Positions 39,101 to 53,287 are shown, numbered from the stretch's first letter. The stretch is DNA of 64,000 nt from Atrichornis clamosus (GCA_013400975.1 WBMZ01002994.1:1-64000); one strand, 5' to 3'. Numbers and translations are program-made. The notes: generated by a model not told the origin, from the sequence alone.

Positions 39101-40011
39101 TCATAAGAAATTTAAAATCAAAAGTATGATTTTGCTATTGATTATTCATTGTTTCAAAAAACAACATTTTCTGGACAGTCAGCATCAACTTGTGGCAATG
39201 TTATATGCAGCACAATGTATTTTTGCTTTTTTTGTTTAAGGGTTAGAGATTGTTATTTGCTTGGGGGGGTTGCTGACAAAGCACTTGGCAGTAGGTACAA
39301 CACATCTACAGTAAGTATTTACCTGCAAACATGCTGCAATATAGTGCCATCATTCAATCAATACAGACTACTTAGTTAACATTTTTCTTAATGTATCTGG
39401 ATTACCAGTTCATTAGATCATTACCTGATAAATAGTGTGGGTAATGAATTGAGAGAGTAACTACATACCTTCAGGAAGAACCTGCCCGATAACAATAATC
39501 CATTAGAAAAACTGGCAGTATCCTCTGATCTATTGCCCGCAAAGCTATGACTTGATGGAGAGTTTCATTCCCTCTGCTCAGCACTCCAGAAGAAAATCAG
39601 CACAATTTAAATATTTCTCAGGATGTGACAGCTCTCTAGATCCCTGGCTGCATTCTTTTCCCAGGGGTTGACAATCTGGTGTTCCAGTGTGCATAGAGCA
39701 GTGAAGATGAATTGAAAAAGCTTGAGATAAATTAGGGATGGCTAAGTTAAAATTGTCTCTGCTCCCGAGTCTCTCATCTGCAGTCTGCAAGCCTATTTTG
39801 CTGTGAAAAAGCTAGATGGCAGGCTGCCTCAGTGAGTTCTTCTTAAGCGACAGGGAGCATTTTCAATGAAGAAAAATTCTCCCATTATCTAAGCTAATGT
39901 GACTGCAGCTAAATCTAGTCTTAAAAGTGTCTACTAGCATGAAATTCATTCTCCCTGTTGTTTTCTTTCAAGACACAAGTTAAAAAAGAGAAAGGAAAAA
40001 AGCCCAGAAAC

Positions 40012-40027
40012 AAAAAAAAAAAAAAAA
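40012..40027. repeat. A16 homopolymer
   Basis: Sixteen uninterrupted A, preceded by an A-rich, purine-rich 40 bp. No retroposon body was recognised upstream. Confidence 0.8.
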
Positions 40028-41440
40028 GCATATCACCATAGATTTTTCTATCTGGAAAAAATAATCAAACTTTTAAAAATTGACAAATGGCAGCACATTT
40101 CACAATATAACTATGCCCAACAATCTGAGTATTGGAAATTGTCACTGTTTCTCAAACTTTATCTGCTTATACTCAATTCTTTTTTCCACTGTTTGTTCTT
40201 TCTCTTTCATTTTTAATAGTTATCATGTCTTTGCAATTATCTTAATTTTCAATATTCTAGTAAAGAAAATGGAAGTATTTTCCCCTTGTTGAAAAAAATG
40301 GAATGACAGCTAAAATTCTGAGCAATTATCATATTTAGCCTTAGTAGATAATCCTAGATAATCTTCCAAAAATAATGTGATTGATGTTTTGCCATTCCAC
40401 TAAAAAAATATTACGTAACAAGTTGTTCTTTAATTTTGAACCACTCCTCTCATTGCATTGTTTTACAAAATAAGACTGAAGTTTTCTGAATGACCCTTTA
40501 CTGCCAAAGCTATTTGACAAAGTAATTAATTTCTAGCTGGTATGTAAAAAGTTGTCATTGAAAACTCTAGGGCAGGAGTTTATCATTAAATATATTTAAT
40601 AACGTTTAGTATTTCATCCTCTTAAACATTGGATATAATTTAATTTTTTTTAAAGTTTAATATCGAAGAGCTGCCATCAGTCATGCTCCCTAGTAACCAG
40701 GTATTTTTTGCAAATTCTTTCTTTAGTTTTTACTGATCTACATTTCTGAAGTCCTAGATATCTACCACCAGTGGCTTTCTCAGACTGGATTTCTCAACAT
40801 CATGGTAATCCAGCCCCCCACCCTAAACTGCAAGCAGAGATGCAGCTGAATACATATGAATATAGCCTTAGTGTGAGAGCGTTTTGAGAATGATGAATAA
40901 ATATCTCACCCAGAAAGAGATGTAGACCCTGCTTCCATCAAACAAGCATGAAGAGACTGAAAATCATTACAACTTGACTGCAGAAGTTTCCTTTGTTCCC
41001 CATGCCCTGGGGTAAAACATGCACTCACATTAGCAGAACTTCACCAGGTGAAATGAAAAGACATGATCAACATCAACAGATTTCCTTGGGGGTTAAGTTA
41101 CTAAAGCCACAACCTCACAGAGACTCTGTGTTTTATGCTGGAAGCATTATGTCCAGCCTAGTTTTTTAAACAGAAGCTCCCTTGGCCTCTGTCCCAACAA
41201 CCACCCTTGAAGCATATACAACCACTTAGATCCAACTGTTCAGCAAATACAATACACATGAACATAGTCCCAAATCACAAATATTTCCAAAGGGATTGAA
41301 AAGTTTCCCTTGCTGCCTTGCTCTAGGATTTTTTATGGTGTTGTAACAAGCACAGTTCTAGGTGACACTGACTGTGCTGTAGTCCTCACCATTAATATTT
41401 GTATATTTTTAAATGTAAATAGATCATGATATCATAATTT

Positions 41441-41515
41441 ATAGAACCATAGAATCATAGAACGTTTTGGGTTGGAAGAGACGTTCAAGATCATCTAGTG
41501 CAAACCCCCAGCTCT
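41441..41515 (-). mobile_element. CR1 3' terminus, reverse orientation (left arm of inverted pair)
   Basis: The sequence reads 'accatagaatcatagaacg', then 'tttgggttggaagagac' and 'aagatcatctagtgcaaacc'. This is the reverse complement of the last ~70 bp of CR1, including its repeated ATTCTATGR end. Confidence 0.9.
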
Positions 41516-41529
41516 TTGCAGCAGTGTTT

Positions 41530-41592
41530 GAGCAGGGAGTTTTTACTATATGACCTTCAGAAGTTCCTTCCAACCTCAACAATTCTGCAGTT
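41530..41592 (+). mobile_element. CR1 3' terminus, forward orientation (right arm of inverted pair)
   Basis: It begins about 15 bp after the reverse-oriented arm. The segment 'gaccttcagaagttccttcc' (41551-41570), then 'aacctcaacaattctgcag', is the same last ~60 bp of CR1 in the opposite direction. Confidence 0.8.
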
Positions 41593-44361
41593 TTCACTTT
41601 TGATTAGGAACCACCAAAATCCTCAGTTCATAGTGCAAGTTATTTTCTGTTTAAATGTGTCCTAATTTCATTAGTCTTTATTATTCAAACCGTCTTTCTT
41701 AAATGATTTTGGGTTATTAGATTCCTGCTTTCTTCTGCTCATGCAATTACAGCATCTGCTGCTGAAACTAGAAAAACTGCTGAGAACTCACTATGCAGCA
41801 GCCCAACCCTAAAATTCCCAAAGTTCTCCCTGTTCACAGTAAGGAAAGGCTTGATGGAAGTCTTTTTAGAGCTGAAAGTCACCTGCTAGGCTTAAAGACA
41901 GTGTTGGTCTGTGTGCTATTTATAAATTTTAGAATAAGAATCACTTATGTCTCCCCCCTCTCAGCAGCTACTGCTTCAGCAAGAGCCGCCAGTGCAAGCT
42001 GCTGTTTTTCTTGGAGCCTCAGCAACTTTGGTCAAACAGCTACATCGGTATCTCAGGTTCTATTCATAAAAATCTACTAGTTTGAGCAAATTTTAAAACT
42101 AAAATTATTGTAATTAATTATTTCTAGTGGTATCACTATTTTGCAAGATATGTTTCATTCATGTTCAGTGGTTTGAAAACGTAACATTAATATGTCAGTT
42201 TCTAGGAGGTTTCTGATTTAATTTTAGGGCATGACATGGAAGGAAATAGAGAAACACCTTAGCCAAATAAATAAAGTAAAGCAAAATGTATTAGTAATAT
42301 TGTAACATTGGACTACTTATTGATCTCAGTTTTCTCTTCTTTAGTATCAGATGGAGAAAGGAAGAACATATCAATTGCTTTTTTCCAGGGAAAAAGGTTT
42401 AGTAATCACTGAGGATTATTAGGGATTAGGCCCCAGACACCCAGCAAAGCATACTCACTTGGTTTACAGAGTTTTCAAACAAGACATAGATTTACAAGAA
42501 GTTCTCAGACATTGCCAGGAGTAAAAAATTAATAGGGCTTTTGGTTTGGTTTGGTTTGGTTTTGGTGTAGTTTGGGTTTTGTGTGTGCGTGTGTGCGTGT
42601 GTGCTTGTTTGTCATTCAGGTGTTTTTTCCTTTCCAAGTTGTCTATTGGTCTAGTTTAATATCTTTTGGAATTAATTGAACAGTTCCAGATATAAGCAGA
42701 GGCAACACTGTTGGCATAGCATGATAGATATTTCTGGTGTGGTGTAATTCAAATACAAAAACAAGTTTCAATATCTCAAAAGGCAGCAGCAGCCTTATGG
42801 GCAGAGGGTGAAAAAGGTGATAATGGAGTAGTACACGTTGTAACTGTGACACGTTACCTACTTGGGTAGCAGAAGCTGTAACTGCTTTAAGAGTACTTTG
42901 AACTTTAGGGAAGCTGATTTCTGTAAACCAAAGTTATACACTGAGCTTATTTAATTTTTAAACTTTAATAGTAGTGCGATTCCACAGCTACAAGACAGAT
43001 TTGTAAAAAATATTAAAACCCCTTCTATACAATAGGATGCACTAAAAAAATGCTATTTGGCTAAATCTTTGGAACTACTAGTGTCCTGCAACTGGTAATT
43101 CTCAATAAGTAAAAGAACTCAATTTAGATAAATATTTGTCTTTCCTATTTCTCTGTCATTATTCACTGGAGACAAAACACTGGTTAATAAATTCAGAATA
43201 TATTCTCCTAGTTTTACCCTGCCTGTGTTGCCTTAGATTTTCATAGCAGCAAAGAACTTCTAATGGGAAACTCCAGTGGGATTAGAGATATGCAATTCAA
43301 AGATGAAAACTTCAGTGACAGAAAGTGAGACTTTTTTGCTACTGAATATTGCATTTTGCAATAAACCACAATGTGTATGCATATAAACATTTAGTAAAAT
43401 TTTTAGACTCTTTTTCATTATTGTGTACATTTGTACACTGACAGAAGACAATAGAACAATTATATTCCAAAGATCTTTTAAGTATTTGACTGACAACAGA
43501 GAAGTAAAAAATGTGACAAAAAATCGACATAATCCAGGAATTCTTAATTCAAAGCTCCGCATGAGGATGTGTTTCCCCTAATTATACCTTACACACAGTT
43601 ATCAATCATTGTCTGAAAAAAGGTGACATAATTTCTTTGCTTTCAAATTAGGCTCAAAGTTTACCACATGATGCCCATTAAAGGTGACATGTTCTTCTTA
43701 TGAGGTTATGTACAGACTAAAAACTTTTTGAACAAATTAATAAATGGAAAAACACAAAAGTACTCATTCTAAGATAAGTTGACTATACCTATTATTACCA
43801 AGATGTGAAAGCTGGAAAGGTAAAATCTGTAAAATGTAACAGTTCCCTGAGGGGTCCTGACATCATACACTATGTACTATTTTCCATATCTTAATTTCCA
43901 TGGTATCTAGATTTTTTTCCATTTATTGAGTATGAAGCTGGAGTGTATTATGTGTACTCCTACGGTGAGCCTTTTTTTGTGATTTATTTTGTTTCCACCA
44001 AAAGGCAACCAGATCATACTCTCTGACACCATTCCATGAAGAAACATAGAAATGGGGAATACATGGTTTGCATGCACCAAAATACTAATGCATATGCACC
44101 TATGCATATGCTAAACTTGGCAAAGACAAAGATGAGAACTGAAAGAGGATTTATGATCCATTACAATTCAAATAGTTAAAGATTTTCCTATGTTAAACCA
44201 AAAAAAGCCCCCAACAAACCACCAAACTGGTGCTCCCCTCCTTCACTCAACTCTTTTGCTACTGTTATTTTTTTTTTAAGGTTTCTTGCTACTTGAAGGT
44301 TTGCAGTCAGTTATTCAATTTAAAAGCATTATTGCTATAGGGAAAGATTTAGTGAAAGATG
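41593..44361. other. Unique AT-rich sequence with compound microsatellite
   Basis: About 2.8 kb with no recognised gene. It contains a compound microsatellite at 42539-42605. Open frames such as 41793-42080 and 43260-43562 show no family resemblance and are likely chance. Confidence 0.6.
42539..42605. repeat. Compound (TTTGG)n / (GTGTGTGC)n microsatellite
   Basis: A pentanucleotide TTTGG array (42539-42566) passes into a G/T-rich linker and then a GTGTGTGC array (42580-42605). Confidence 0.9.
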
Positions 44362-44440
44362 TTCCTGCCCAGGGGAGGGGAGAATGGACTACATGATCTT
44401 TGAAAGACTCTTCCAACCCAGAGGATTCTATAAATCTATA
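44362..44440 (+). mobile_element. Very short CR1 3' terminus
   Basis: The block 'ggactacatgatctttgaaa' (44386-44405), followed by 'actcttccaacccagaggat' and 'tctataaatctataattcc', is the last ~80 bp of CR1 with a degenerate terminus. It is 5'-truncated just upstream of the 'caggggaggggagaatgg' segment. Confidence 0.85.
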
Positions 44441-44504
44441 ATTCCATACTTCCGTTTTCATAAACACTTCCAATCTGTTTGGCTCTTTAGGGTTTTGGTT
44501 TGGA

Positions 44505-44517
44505 TTTTTTTTTTTTT
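44505..44517. repeat. T13 homopolymer
   Basis: Thirteen uninterrupted T about 65 bp after the short CR1 terminus. It is separate from that terminus. Confidence 0.8.
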
Positions 44518-45409
44518 GTTTGCTTCTGGTTCTTCAGTTAATCATATATTAACACTCAAAGATCGCACATTAAAAAGAACCAAAACAAATACATCATTAA
44601 TACATTTTAGTGGTTGGTGTCAAAAAATACCGCAGCAAAATCACAACTTGATTTTGCCTTGAAAGCAATTAAATACCTACATCACAAAATAGATATAATT
44701 TTACTCATTAAGAGAATTTATTTCCATTTAATTATAGTTGTCTTATATTATTCAGCAAGAAATCTCTCAACAGTTTTTATGTTTTACACAAAACCTCTGT
44801 TTTCTATCCTTCTCTCTCCACCACTGCCTGGACTGTAAGGAAAGATATATGCTTCTAAAATTTCAACAATTTATGAAAGATTCTTCAAATTTCCTGCTTT
44901 CAGTCTTTTAGCTACATATTTGTTTCCCTCAGCTCTCCTTTGCATTATAGAGAATAGAGTCTTACCTTGAAACCATACGACATCTTTCATCTCTAAAACT
45001 CAAGTTTAATGTGTCTCTTTTGAAACCCATAGAACTTGTGTTTAAGCAAGTCCAAAGTCTCAGCAGCTGTACATGAAGGAAGAGCCACACATTAAAGTAC
45101 TAGAGGAAAATAAAGCAAGATAAAACCCCTGTTACATACTTCCAGACAAATGGAGTAGGGCATTTAGACACTACTATAACATAATTAAATAGTTAATCAG
45201 AGACATAATGTCCTAAGAAATAAGGAGGGAGAAAATCATAATATAAACACCATGTACCCTGTGGGAGTACACTGCAGAATTCAGAGCACGTTCAAGCATG
45301 TCCAAACCTTTTAGTTTGTTCAGAAAGCTTTTCCTTAGCTCTGGGGTACTGTTGAGTGCTTTTGCAGAGATAAAACTAGATAAAACTTCCCTGAACTTCC
45401 TGATTACCA

Positions 45410-45425
45410 ATAAATAAATAAATAA
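45410..45425. repeat. (AATA)4 microsatellite
   Basis: Four tandem tetranucleotide units of AATA type. Confidence 0.85.
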
Positions 45426-46332
45426 TGATAACAAAGAAGAAAAGGATCACAGCTTGCTATTTGTTGTATTGAAATGGAAGTATGGTTTTTAATCTCAAGA
45501 TTACCTTACAAATAAGATATTGGGGGTAAACACCCCTTATTTTATCTTGTTTTGTCACTTAATATTTTACAAGCAGATTATTTAAGGATAATGTAGGGAA
45601 AACAATAGGAGGGTGCACATCTTGTTTCCAGTTCTCTCATCAAAACAGAAGAATGAATATCCTTGGCTCTATACATTGTTGAGAACTGTCTAATAATTCT
45701 CTCAGTGGCAAGAATTCAGGTCATGACATCTAATTTCGTATGTAAATTTATCTCCTATTATATACATTTTTCAATAGATTACATTACAAAAAGGAAATGC
45801 TGAGAGGGTGGCTGTGTTTCAAAAGAAATCTTCCCATATAAACCATGTTTATCATATCTAGCATTGAACAGTTTTCCATCTACTGTGTACTTGGACTTGA
45901 TTCTGAAACACAGTTCAGAGATGTACATTTCAAATACAAAGTGCCAGTCCAAATCCATCCAGAACACATGGGAAATCTCAGTAGACTTATAGTTCAAGTC
46001 AAATCAAAATAAATGAAAAAAACCCACAAGTTTTATTTCACTTTCCTTGTCTGTCTTCATTAGAAAAGGTAACTTTATAGAGTCACAAAAGCACAGCTTT
46101 GCTATGCACTTGTCATGCCAAAAAGAAATTGTCATTTGTTCCACTAATGAATATGAAGGTGCATTGGTGAACCTCATTTAATGCCCTAATGCATTTTCTT
46201 ATTGGAGAGCTCTATGAACACAACTAACTGTGTTGCAGAAAGGTACAGTGACAGATATGCTTCTAGCATGAACAATACATTCATATTTGGAAAATGAAGT
46301 GAATTTTAAATGTAACAAATTTGTTTGCAATG

Positions 46333-46380
46333 AAAAAAAACCCCAAAACAAAAACAAACAAAACAAAACAAAACCAACCC
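46333..46380. repeat. A-rich AAAAC low-complexity tract
   Basis: A run of A8, then CCCC, then imperfect AAAAC/AAAC units, ending in an AACC-rich stretch. Confidence 0.85.
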
Positions 46381-49300
46381 TCCTCAAACCCTTTTATATG
46401 ACTCTATAGCTGAGAGTATTGAGCCATACAATACATGTATGTGGTATGCTGCACAAGAATTTCAGCCCAAAATAATAGGCAAAAAAGCAAAAAACACACA
46501 CACCAAACCCTCAAGGAAAAAAAAGCCTTTTCAATAAACTATATGGGTCCCAATACTCGCTTGTCAAAATTTTCACAAAAAAAGATTAATGGCTACAAGG
46601 AGGTCAATTTAGGCTTCAGGAAATTTCAGACCTCCTACTGTATAAAATGGAGGGTTTAGTCTGAAATCTGATAAATGAGATCCCCAAAATCAAAATTGTT
46701 AGAATAACAACCAGATGGAACTCAGCCTTTGACTCCTAGACTGAACCCTTTTTAATATGACTGAATACATTTTTTGATTATAGAAAACCAAACCCACCAA
46801 AAACCCAAAAATAATGTTCCTTAAAATGAGTTTGTGTGTTCCAAGATATTACTGGATAAATGGCATCACAGTGTATGATTCAAAAGGATCCACTCAATAC
46901 AGAGCATAAAACTTTAACAGAAATATTAAATGCAATCTCATTTCTTTCTTTTCCTGATTGTAACACACAGGCTAAAATGGGTCTCAAAAAAACTGGGCAG
47001 ACCTAAAGTAAATCTTAGTGATTTATCTGTTGTTGTCAATTCATAGTAAAGTCCTTTTTTTGTGGTGATAGACTATATCTTTTAAATGAATGAGGTGGTC
47101 AAGTGCTTTAATGTTTGACTAAGTACTTAGGATTTCAAACAGTAATAGTTTTGGCAGGCCTGTTGTCGACATTTATGCAGGAAATTAACTTGATTATTCC
47201 AGTTGTACTTTACGGAATTTAGAAAGTAACCAGTTAATTACCTACTGATCAGTCTCCCTCAGAATGGCATGTCTCTGTTTAAACATCTGCTAAGATTTCC
47301 TTTACTCATGCTGACAGATAATGATATGACTACTGTTTCACTTTTATCCTTTCCATATTGATACATTGATTTGCAAAAAAACCAGATCTCTCTCGGTTGT
47401 AGTACCACCAAAAAGTCTCCTAGATATCTAATTCAGGCAGGTTCAGGCAGGTTTTAATTGTTCTGCTATAGTGTGTCACAATGTGAAAAATGTAGCACTT
47501 AAAAAACTCAGTCTTAAAAACCTCCTGTAAATTCACTGCACCGTTGAAATACTGTTACACTTTTGTGGACACTCGTGCACTCTCCGAAGAATCCAGAAAC
47601 TGCATTTACAACTATTTACAATACGTTTGGCCTACCTAAGTGTAAAATGAGTTCATTGATGAGAAATTCCCTCCTTTGGGAGGTAAAATGAAAAATTTCT
47701 ATCTAATTATTGATTTTAAACCTTCATTGTACTTAATTCACCTCTTAAAAGTCAACTTGACTATATAACTTTTCTCCCCCAACAATTACATTTTTATGTA
47801 CCAAATATAGCTTTAATGGAACTCTCTTTGAAAAATTTGGGGGGATATGAGAGAAGGAGAATAACAACAAAATGTATACAAACACCAATGAAACATGCAC
47901 ATATATTCATTCAAATCCAGCATAAGGCAAAGCTTATTTTACTCTCCCAGTGCTTTTTCTACTTTGAAATAAATTAATGTGGCAGTTTACTTCTCAGTGG
48001 TGAAAACAATATTGTTTCTTTCACAAATAAATTACCTGTATATTTAAAATGGAACTAATTCCTCATACAAAGATTTTGTTTGTACTTCCACAGATTTTTG
48101 AAAATACTTCCCCACCAGAACTATCACACACGTCTTCTCTCCCACTGCCCTGCTCTTCTCCACCCCAAATATCACAGATTTATTACTGGGCTGTTTTAAT
48201 ATCATGGTCTTGAAATTTTTTTTGAGAAAATTTTTCTCATAAAACAAATTGTTTTTTAAGCAAACAACATAAGCACTGTGACAGTAACTTCTCTTTAGCA
48301 GCATTTTCATGCTTGTTGTAGTCTGTGGGGTAGAGAGATGATAAGAACTGAGCAAAGGTCTTCCTGATTCAAATATTTCCTTTCAAAGATTTTTTGCAAG
48401 GCTCAGGGTGTGGATCCTGAAGCAGTGCCAGAGGCTATAGTCTCTTAAAAACCCTGCCACATGGCATTCTCAGACCCCAGCATGCAAAGGTCCAGCCAAG
48501 TGGTAGCCTAATCAGTGTCCTCCAACTCAGAGAGCTTTTCACATTTTCCAAAGTACATCTCTTCTGAGGTCTAACTATAGCGTGGTCTTCAAACCAAACC
48601 TTTCTGAATCATATGCTACACTCACACCCATCAGCAGTGTAGGAAGCAAAACTGAATAAACATTCTGTGTAAGTTGTGCTTTTTCCCTTTAACACACATC
48701 TTCTGTGTCCTGCAGACAGCTGCTTTATTTGCCAGTAGACTAATGGCAACAATACAGCTAACTCTTTATCCTTTCACATGTATTTTTATCTTCCTTTTTT
48801 TCTTTCAGGCACCTTCCTGTTCCCTGTCTTTGTCCTCAAGTCTCCACATGGACAATTTCTAGCATAATTTTGAAGACCAGCACAGAATGCATGAATTAAA
48901 GCAACTGATATTAAGCAACATTATCTGAAGAAGTCTGACCATTCATTTTTAAACAAAAAAGAAGTTATCCTTCTTTTTCAACCTTGAAGTACAATCTTAA
49001 CAGTATTATAAAACAAAAAAAAACACAAAAGAACCCAAGCTTTTAATGCTGCATTTATTATAATAGTCTACTTTAAATATTTAAGAACAAATATACTGTA
49101 TTTATGATAAATTTCAATGAAGCTACAAATGTGATTATACTCATTTTATTAGCTTTCATTATTCTGAAACACCTCATGCAATGCATTTTCATAAAATAAG
49201 ACACAGCAAGTGGAATAATTTTATTCTTGATGCACTTCATACCTTAGATTATTATTATTTTAAAGCAACTTTTCCCCCCCATTGAGTTACAGTTAATCTA

Positions 49301-52300
49301 GCACGCTTTGTGTGGGAGATTGTCTCTTCTACTTCTTTCACCTGAGTGCTAATGCATCCAGTATATCAATGTCATTAAAGCTGTTAATCATTTTCCAGCC
49401 CACATGAAGTTTCTTAACTAAATCTATTCACTTAATAACACATTCCAGATAATATCATGAGATTATGTCCCCAAAATAAATACAAATGTAAAACGTTTTA
49501 AATCGAACATTTTTTATAGATAAATATAAGCATGCATTCATGCACTTGAATGCTTTGCAACTGAATGCTTTGGGCAGTAACAAACTACGATAAATATTTG
49601 ACACTGAATATCCTATGAATTTTGTTATTTAGATGCAAATACATCTAATTGCAACATGTATAATCAAAAAGAACAAAAAATTCTACAGATGCTTTCTCTA
49701 TTCCACATTCTTCCTTAAAAATACCTGTATATTCAAATTTTTGTAACAAGATAACATTCATTTGAAAATGTCTCTTGTTACTCACATACTTTTCAGCATA
49801 TGGAGATTTACAATGCAGTGATACCTTAGAATTAACTTCTAAATTAAGCAAAATGCCTTGAAATTGACAGTGAAAATACAGTACTCCAAGTAATAATTTT
49901 TAGGTGGTTCATTTCAACATGAAACAGGGTGGACAACAGAGTTTACACTGGGTTCTATTGACCACTGAGAATTTTTTTTTATTCTTCCATTTTTCCTTAC
50001 TAAAAGTTTATTCCTATTCAGTAACTCAGCAAAAATTTCTAGGGGTAAAAATCACCTAGCATATATTTTTGGCTGTACCTTATTCCACAAAATATTTGAC
50101 ATTCCATTACCAACACATACATACAGGTCATTACATTTAGAAATTGACTTTATGAAGAGAAAAATATGAAATAAGTTTCCAGTCGGCACTGAATTTCAAT
50201 TTCAATCATTTTTTTTGTCAGCCCATATGCTACATTTTACTATGACTCAGTAGAAGGTTATTAATACAACATCTTTAAGCTGTGATGCATATGGTATTGC
50301 ATTTGATTAACAGCAATTAGAAATATTTACTGTAGATTAGTTATAGTCAGTATAAGGTTTTCGGTACTATAAACAAAAAACCCACACTGTTTTTTGAAAG
50401 TACTTTAGTTATGTGTGTACTGTTGAAGGATATTCAAAAAACATATCACCAGTTTGAAACACTACATTTCCCTCGTATTGCACATCACAGAAATTTTACC
50501 AATGCATTATCTAAACTTAGCATTTGCTATGCTAAGAGCATCTGATTTAAAAGTAAAAAATAATTCTAGAATAAGAAAATAGTCACCTGACTGATGGATG
50601 TGACATTCTACTCTTTTCATCTCATCAGGCTTGCTTTGGGGCTGTGCAGCAAGGTCAAAGCATTTCTGAAAGATTGTATTCTCACCTGATGTATAAGTCC
50701 TTTTGAAAATACTGCTAATTAACACATTTGGAATTACTTTAAGAGCATTTTATGCTGTGCAGAATCCAGTCAGACCTTAGTAATCTATTCAAAAGCACAG
50801 AAGTTTATTTAAATCCTTTATTCCACTATGTTGTCAGATGCACTGAGGAGACACTTAGACACTTATGACAGCTCTGAGAAATGGTATAAAAAATTCATTC
50901 AAATAAATGCCTTCTAAAGTTTCCAAATATAACAATTATTTCACCACCATCTGACCCTTCAAGACTGAGATCTTGCCTGTGGCTAACTTATTAGATAGTA
51001 AAATGTTTCTAATTAATTATCCCGAAAAGAGTGTTTATAGAATGAAAACGAATCACTTAACTTTGATACTTTTTCTGTGCTCTCAGAAAATACAAACCGA
51101 AGAAGGGAGAAGTAGAAAAGAAAGGTTCTATCCACTCGTGCAAGTTGCAGAGGGCAACTGAGCATACTAAGACTGTAAGACTTCCTTAAACTTTGGTACT
51201 TCCATCACTTGCTGAAATTGCTGAGGCCTACACATTTTTTTTTCGTTAGAAATCTGCTTTGCAAAATTTTTGTAACTTTTGAGCAAAATTTAAATCAATG
51301 ATCTCACATATAAAAATCCACTTGGAAACATAAGAGTAATGTAATTCACAGTAGCAGCAAAAAACAAGTACTTCAAGCTGATCCTCTGATTAAACATAAG
51401 CCATTAGATATATTTATAAAGCAGGCTTAAAAAAGAGGACAAGAAAAAGAGAGTTCATACAAAAAGGTGCAACTTGATACTCACATGATCTGGGGAGATT
51501 ACTCCGTTTGGGGTTGCTTCCAGATCACAAAAAGTGATGAAAACAAGAATGAGAAAGTATATGGGTAGCAAGAAGAGATCAGGGGATCCTGAGAAGAGCA
51601 GTGAAGAGATACACGCCCAGACTTCACAGGAGTTTGAAAAGACTTTCCTTGGATAACCATAGGTACACGCATGGAATCTTTTGCAACTGCAAAAGTCAGT
51701 GAAGGTTGCTGTATGAAAAGCCAGACTGAAGGAAATGAGCAGTACTAGAAATGCACAGGAGTCAGAAGGACTTATGAGCACTAATAGTTATGTCGACACC
51801 TATTTCAGAAGTTCCCATCTGCACAGCTCTAACTGAGGTTAGCTTTAGTGGCTCAGAAGGTAACACCAGTGACACTGTATTTACACCAGTACTTCCATAT
51901 ATTTTACTTAGAATCTCACTCCAACTTCTGCTTGAAAATGTAAACAGTATAAACAGCAGGCTGAATAAAAACAATACATTATCCTATGGCTCAAGCATCA
52001 CACACTGGGATGAACAATCTGTCCTCTTTTTCACCTTTTTCCTCTCAACACACATGATCCATTGTTCTGGCATTTTATTTTATATGAATTTCCTCTTCTC
52101 ATTATTTCTCATAGCTACCACAGCTCCATTACACCCTCAATAACAAGAAGTTTAACAAGATGCTAACTAAAAGTTGGATTCAATTAATCAAGAACTGTAA
52201 ACCACTAATTATTTTATACCCTCTCTGAGCTGGGGAAGACAATGTGATTCAGGTAGCCTTTGGCAAGACTTTGACGTTACAAAATCCTATTTATACAAGT

Positions 52301-53287
52301 TGTCAACAGGACATTACTACCAGTAAAGTAATCCTTTGTTTTAGAAATTTCACCCATAACTAGGCAGTTTCTATTGGGAGCTAAAGAAAATGAAGGTTTA
52401 GTTGATTTATTCAACAGTTGCTATAAAGCATGTCAGGTCAGCTCACTGCTCCTTAGCTCTGACCATTTCTGTTTTATTATTCTGCTCTGTCCTTGCACTG
52501 TATGTTTAAGAAGGAAAAAAAATACTACTAGTGACAGAAAATAACAGCAAGTAACTGCCCATTCTTCATTTTCTGTGGTTCTTCGCAGCACTAAACCAAG
52601 GTAGGCATATAACTGTATCTATATGACAAACCTCATATTTGTCAAAGCTCTGAAATCACGCCAGGGTGTGCATCCACATCTGTATTACACTAAGATACTA
52701 CAGGCAGTTCTGAAATGCAATTGTTTTGAAATGCATTTTCAAATAAGATGTTCAGGTGTCATGGAAATTCAAGATTGAGCATGGAAATATTTAGGCTGAT
52801 GATTAAATTGATGTATATGAGGAGCTCTAGGAACATCAAGAAATTATATACACTGAATATATTTATGACTTTACGAAAAGTCAATTCCACTTTTTTTTCC
52901 CTGACTGCAAAAAATATTAGATAGTACATATATATTGTTTCTAAAAGATTGCATATTCCCATGAAGCAGAGATAAAGTAGGAGAAAACTGAGATAGAAGT
53001 GACGAAGACTATTCCTGCCCAGTAGTCACTTTATCGCAATTCCACAGTATTACCTATACCACAGACCTTTCAACGAGCCATGGTAAAATCAATATCATAT
53101 ATTCTGTTTACTCTCACAGAAGTGAGCAACCATTTATCAGGGACTGGAAGATCAGCTGTCAGAACAGTAAGCATACCTTGAAGGCCTGTATTTGTAGGTT
53201 ATCACTGGAATTAGCCAAGGTTTTCAGATACTGCCTGTTTCTCACAAGGACTTTTCACTTTTATTTCTTCTTTACAATTAAAAATTG

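Larger units (their letters stand above)
32816..41440. other. Long unique AT-rich stretch, no gene recognised
   Basis: About 8.6 kb with no recognised CR1 or exon. It holds an AAAC/CCCC-rich low-complexity patch (33020-33190), a 21-bp near-perfect palindrome (33579-33599), a possible old sauropsid repeat relic (35045-35115) and an A16 run (40012-40027). Open frames are short and unremarkable. Confidence 0.6.

Noticed and set aside
40780..41400. Less AT-rich segment that might be another old CR1 or LTR
   Set aside because: No block could be matched to CR1 order and no LTR ends or primer-binding site were visible.
41793..42080. 95-codon open frame with an Ala/Ser-rich middle
   Set aside because: No recognised domain or splice context; composition follows a local CAG/GCC-rich patch.
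51455..52143. Three open frames of 70-117 codons, two minus and one plus, near 51.5-52.1 kb
   Set aside because: They overlap on opposite strands, show only generic hydrophobic stretches, match no family I recognise and lack a convincing exon structure.
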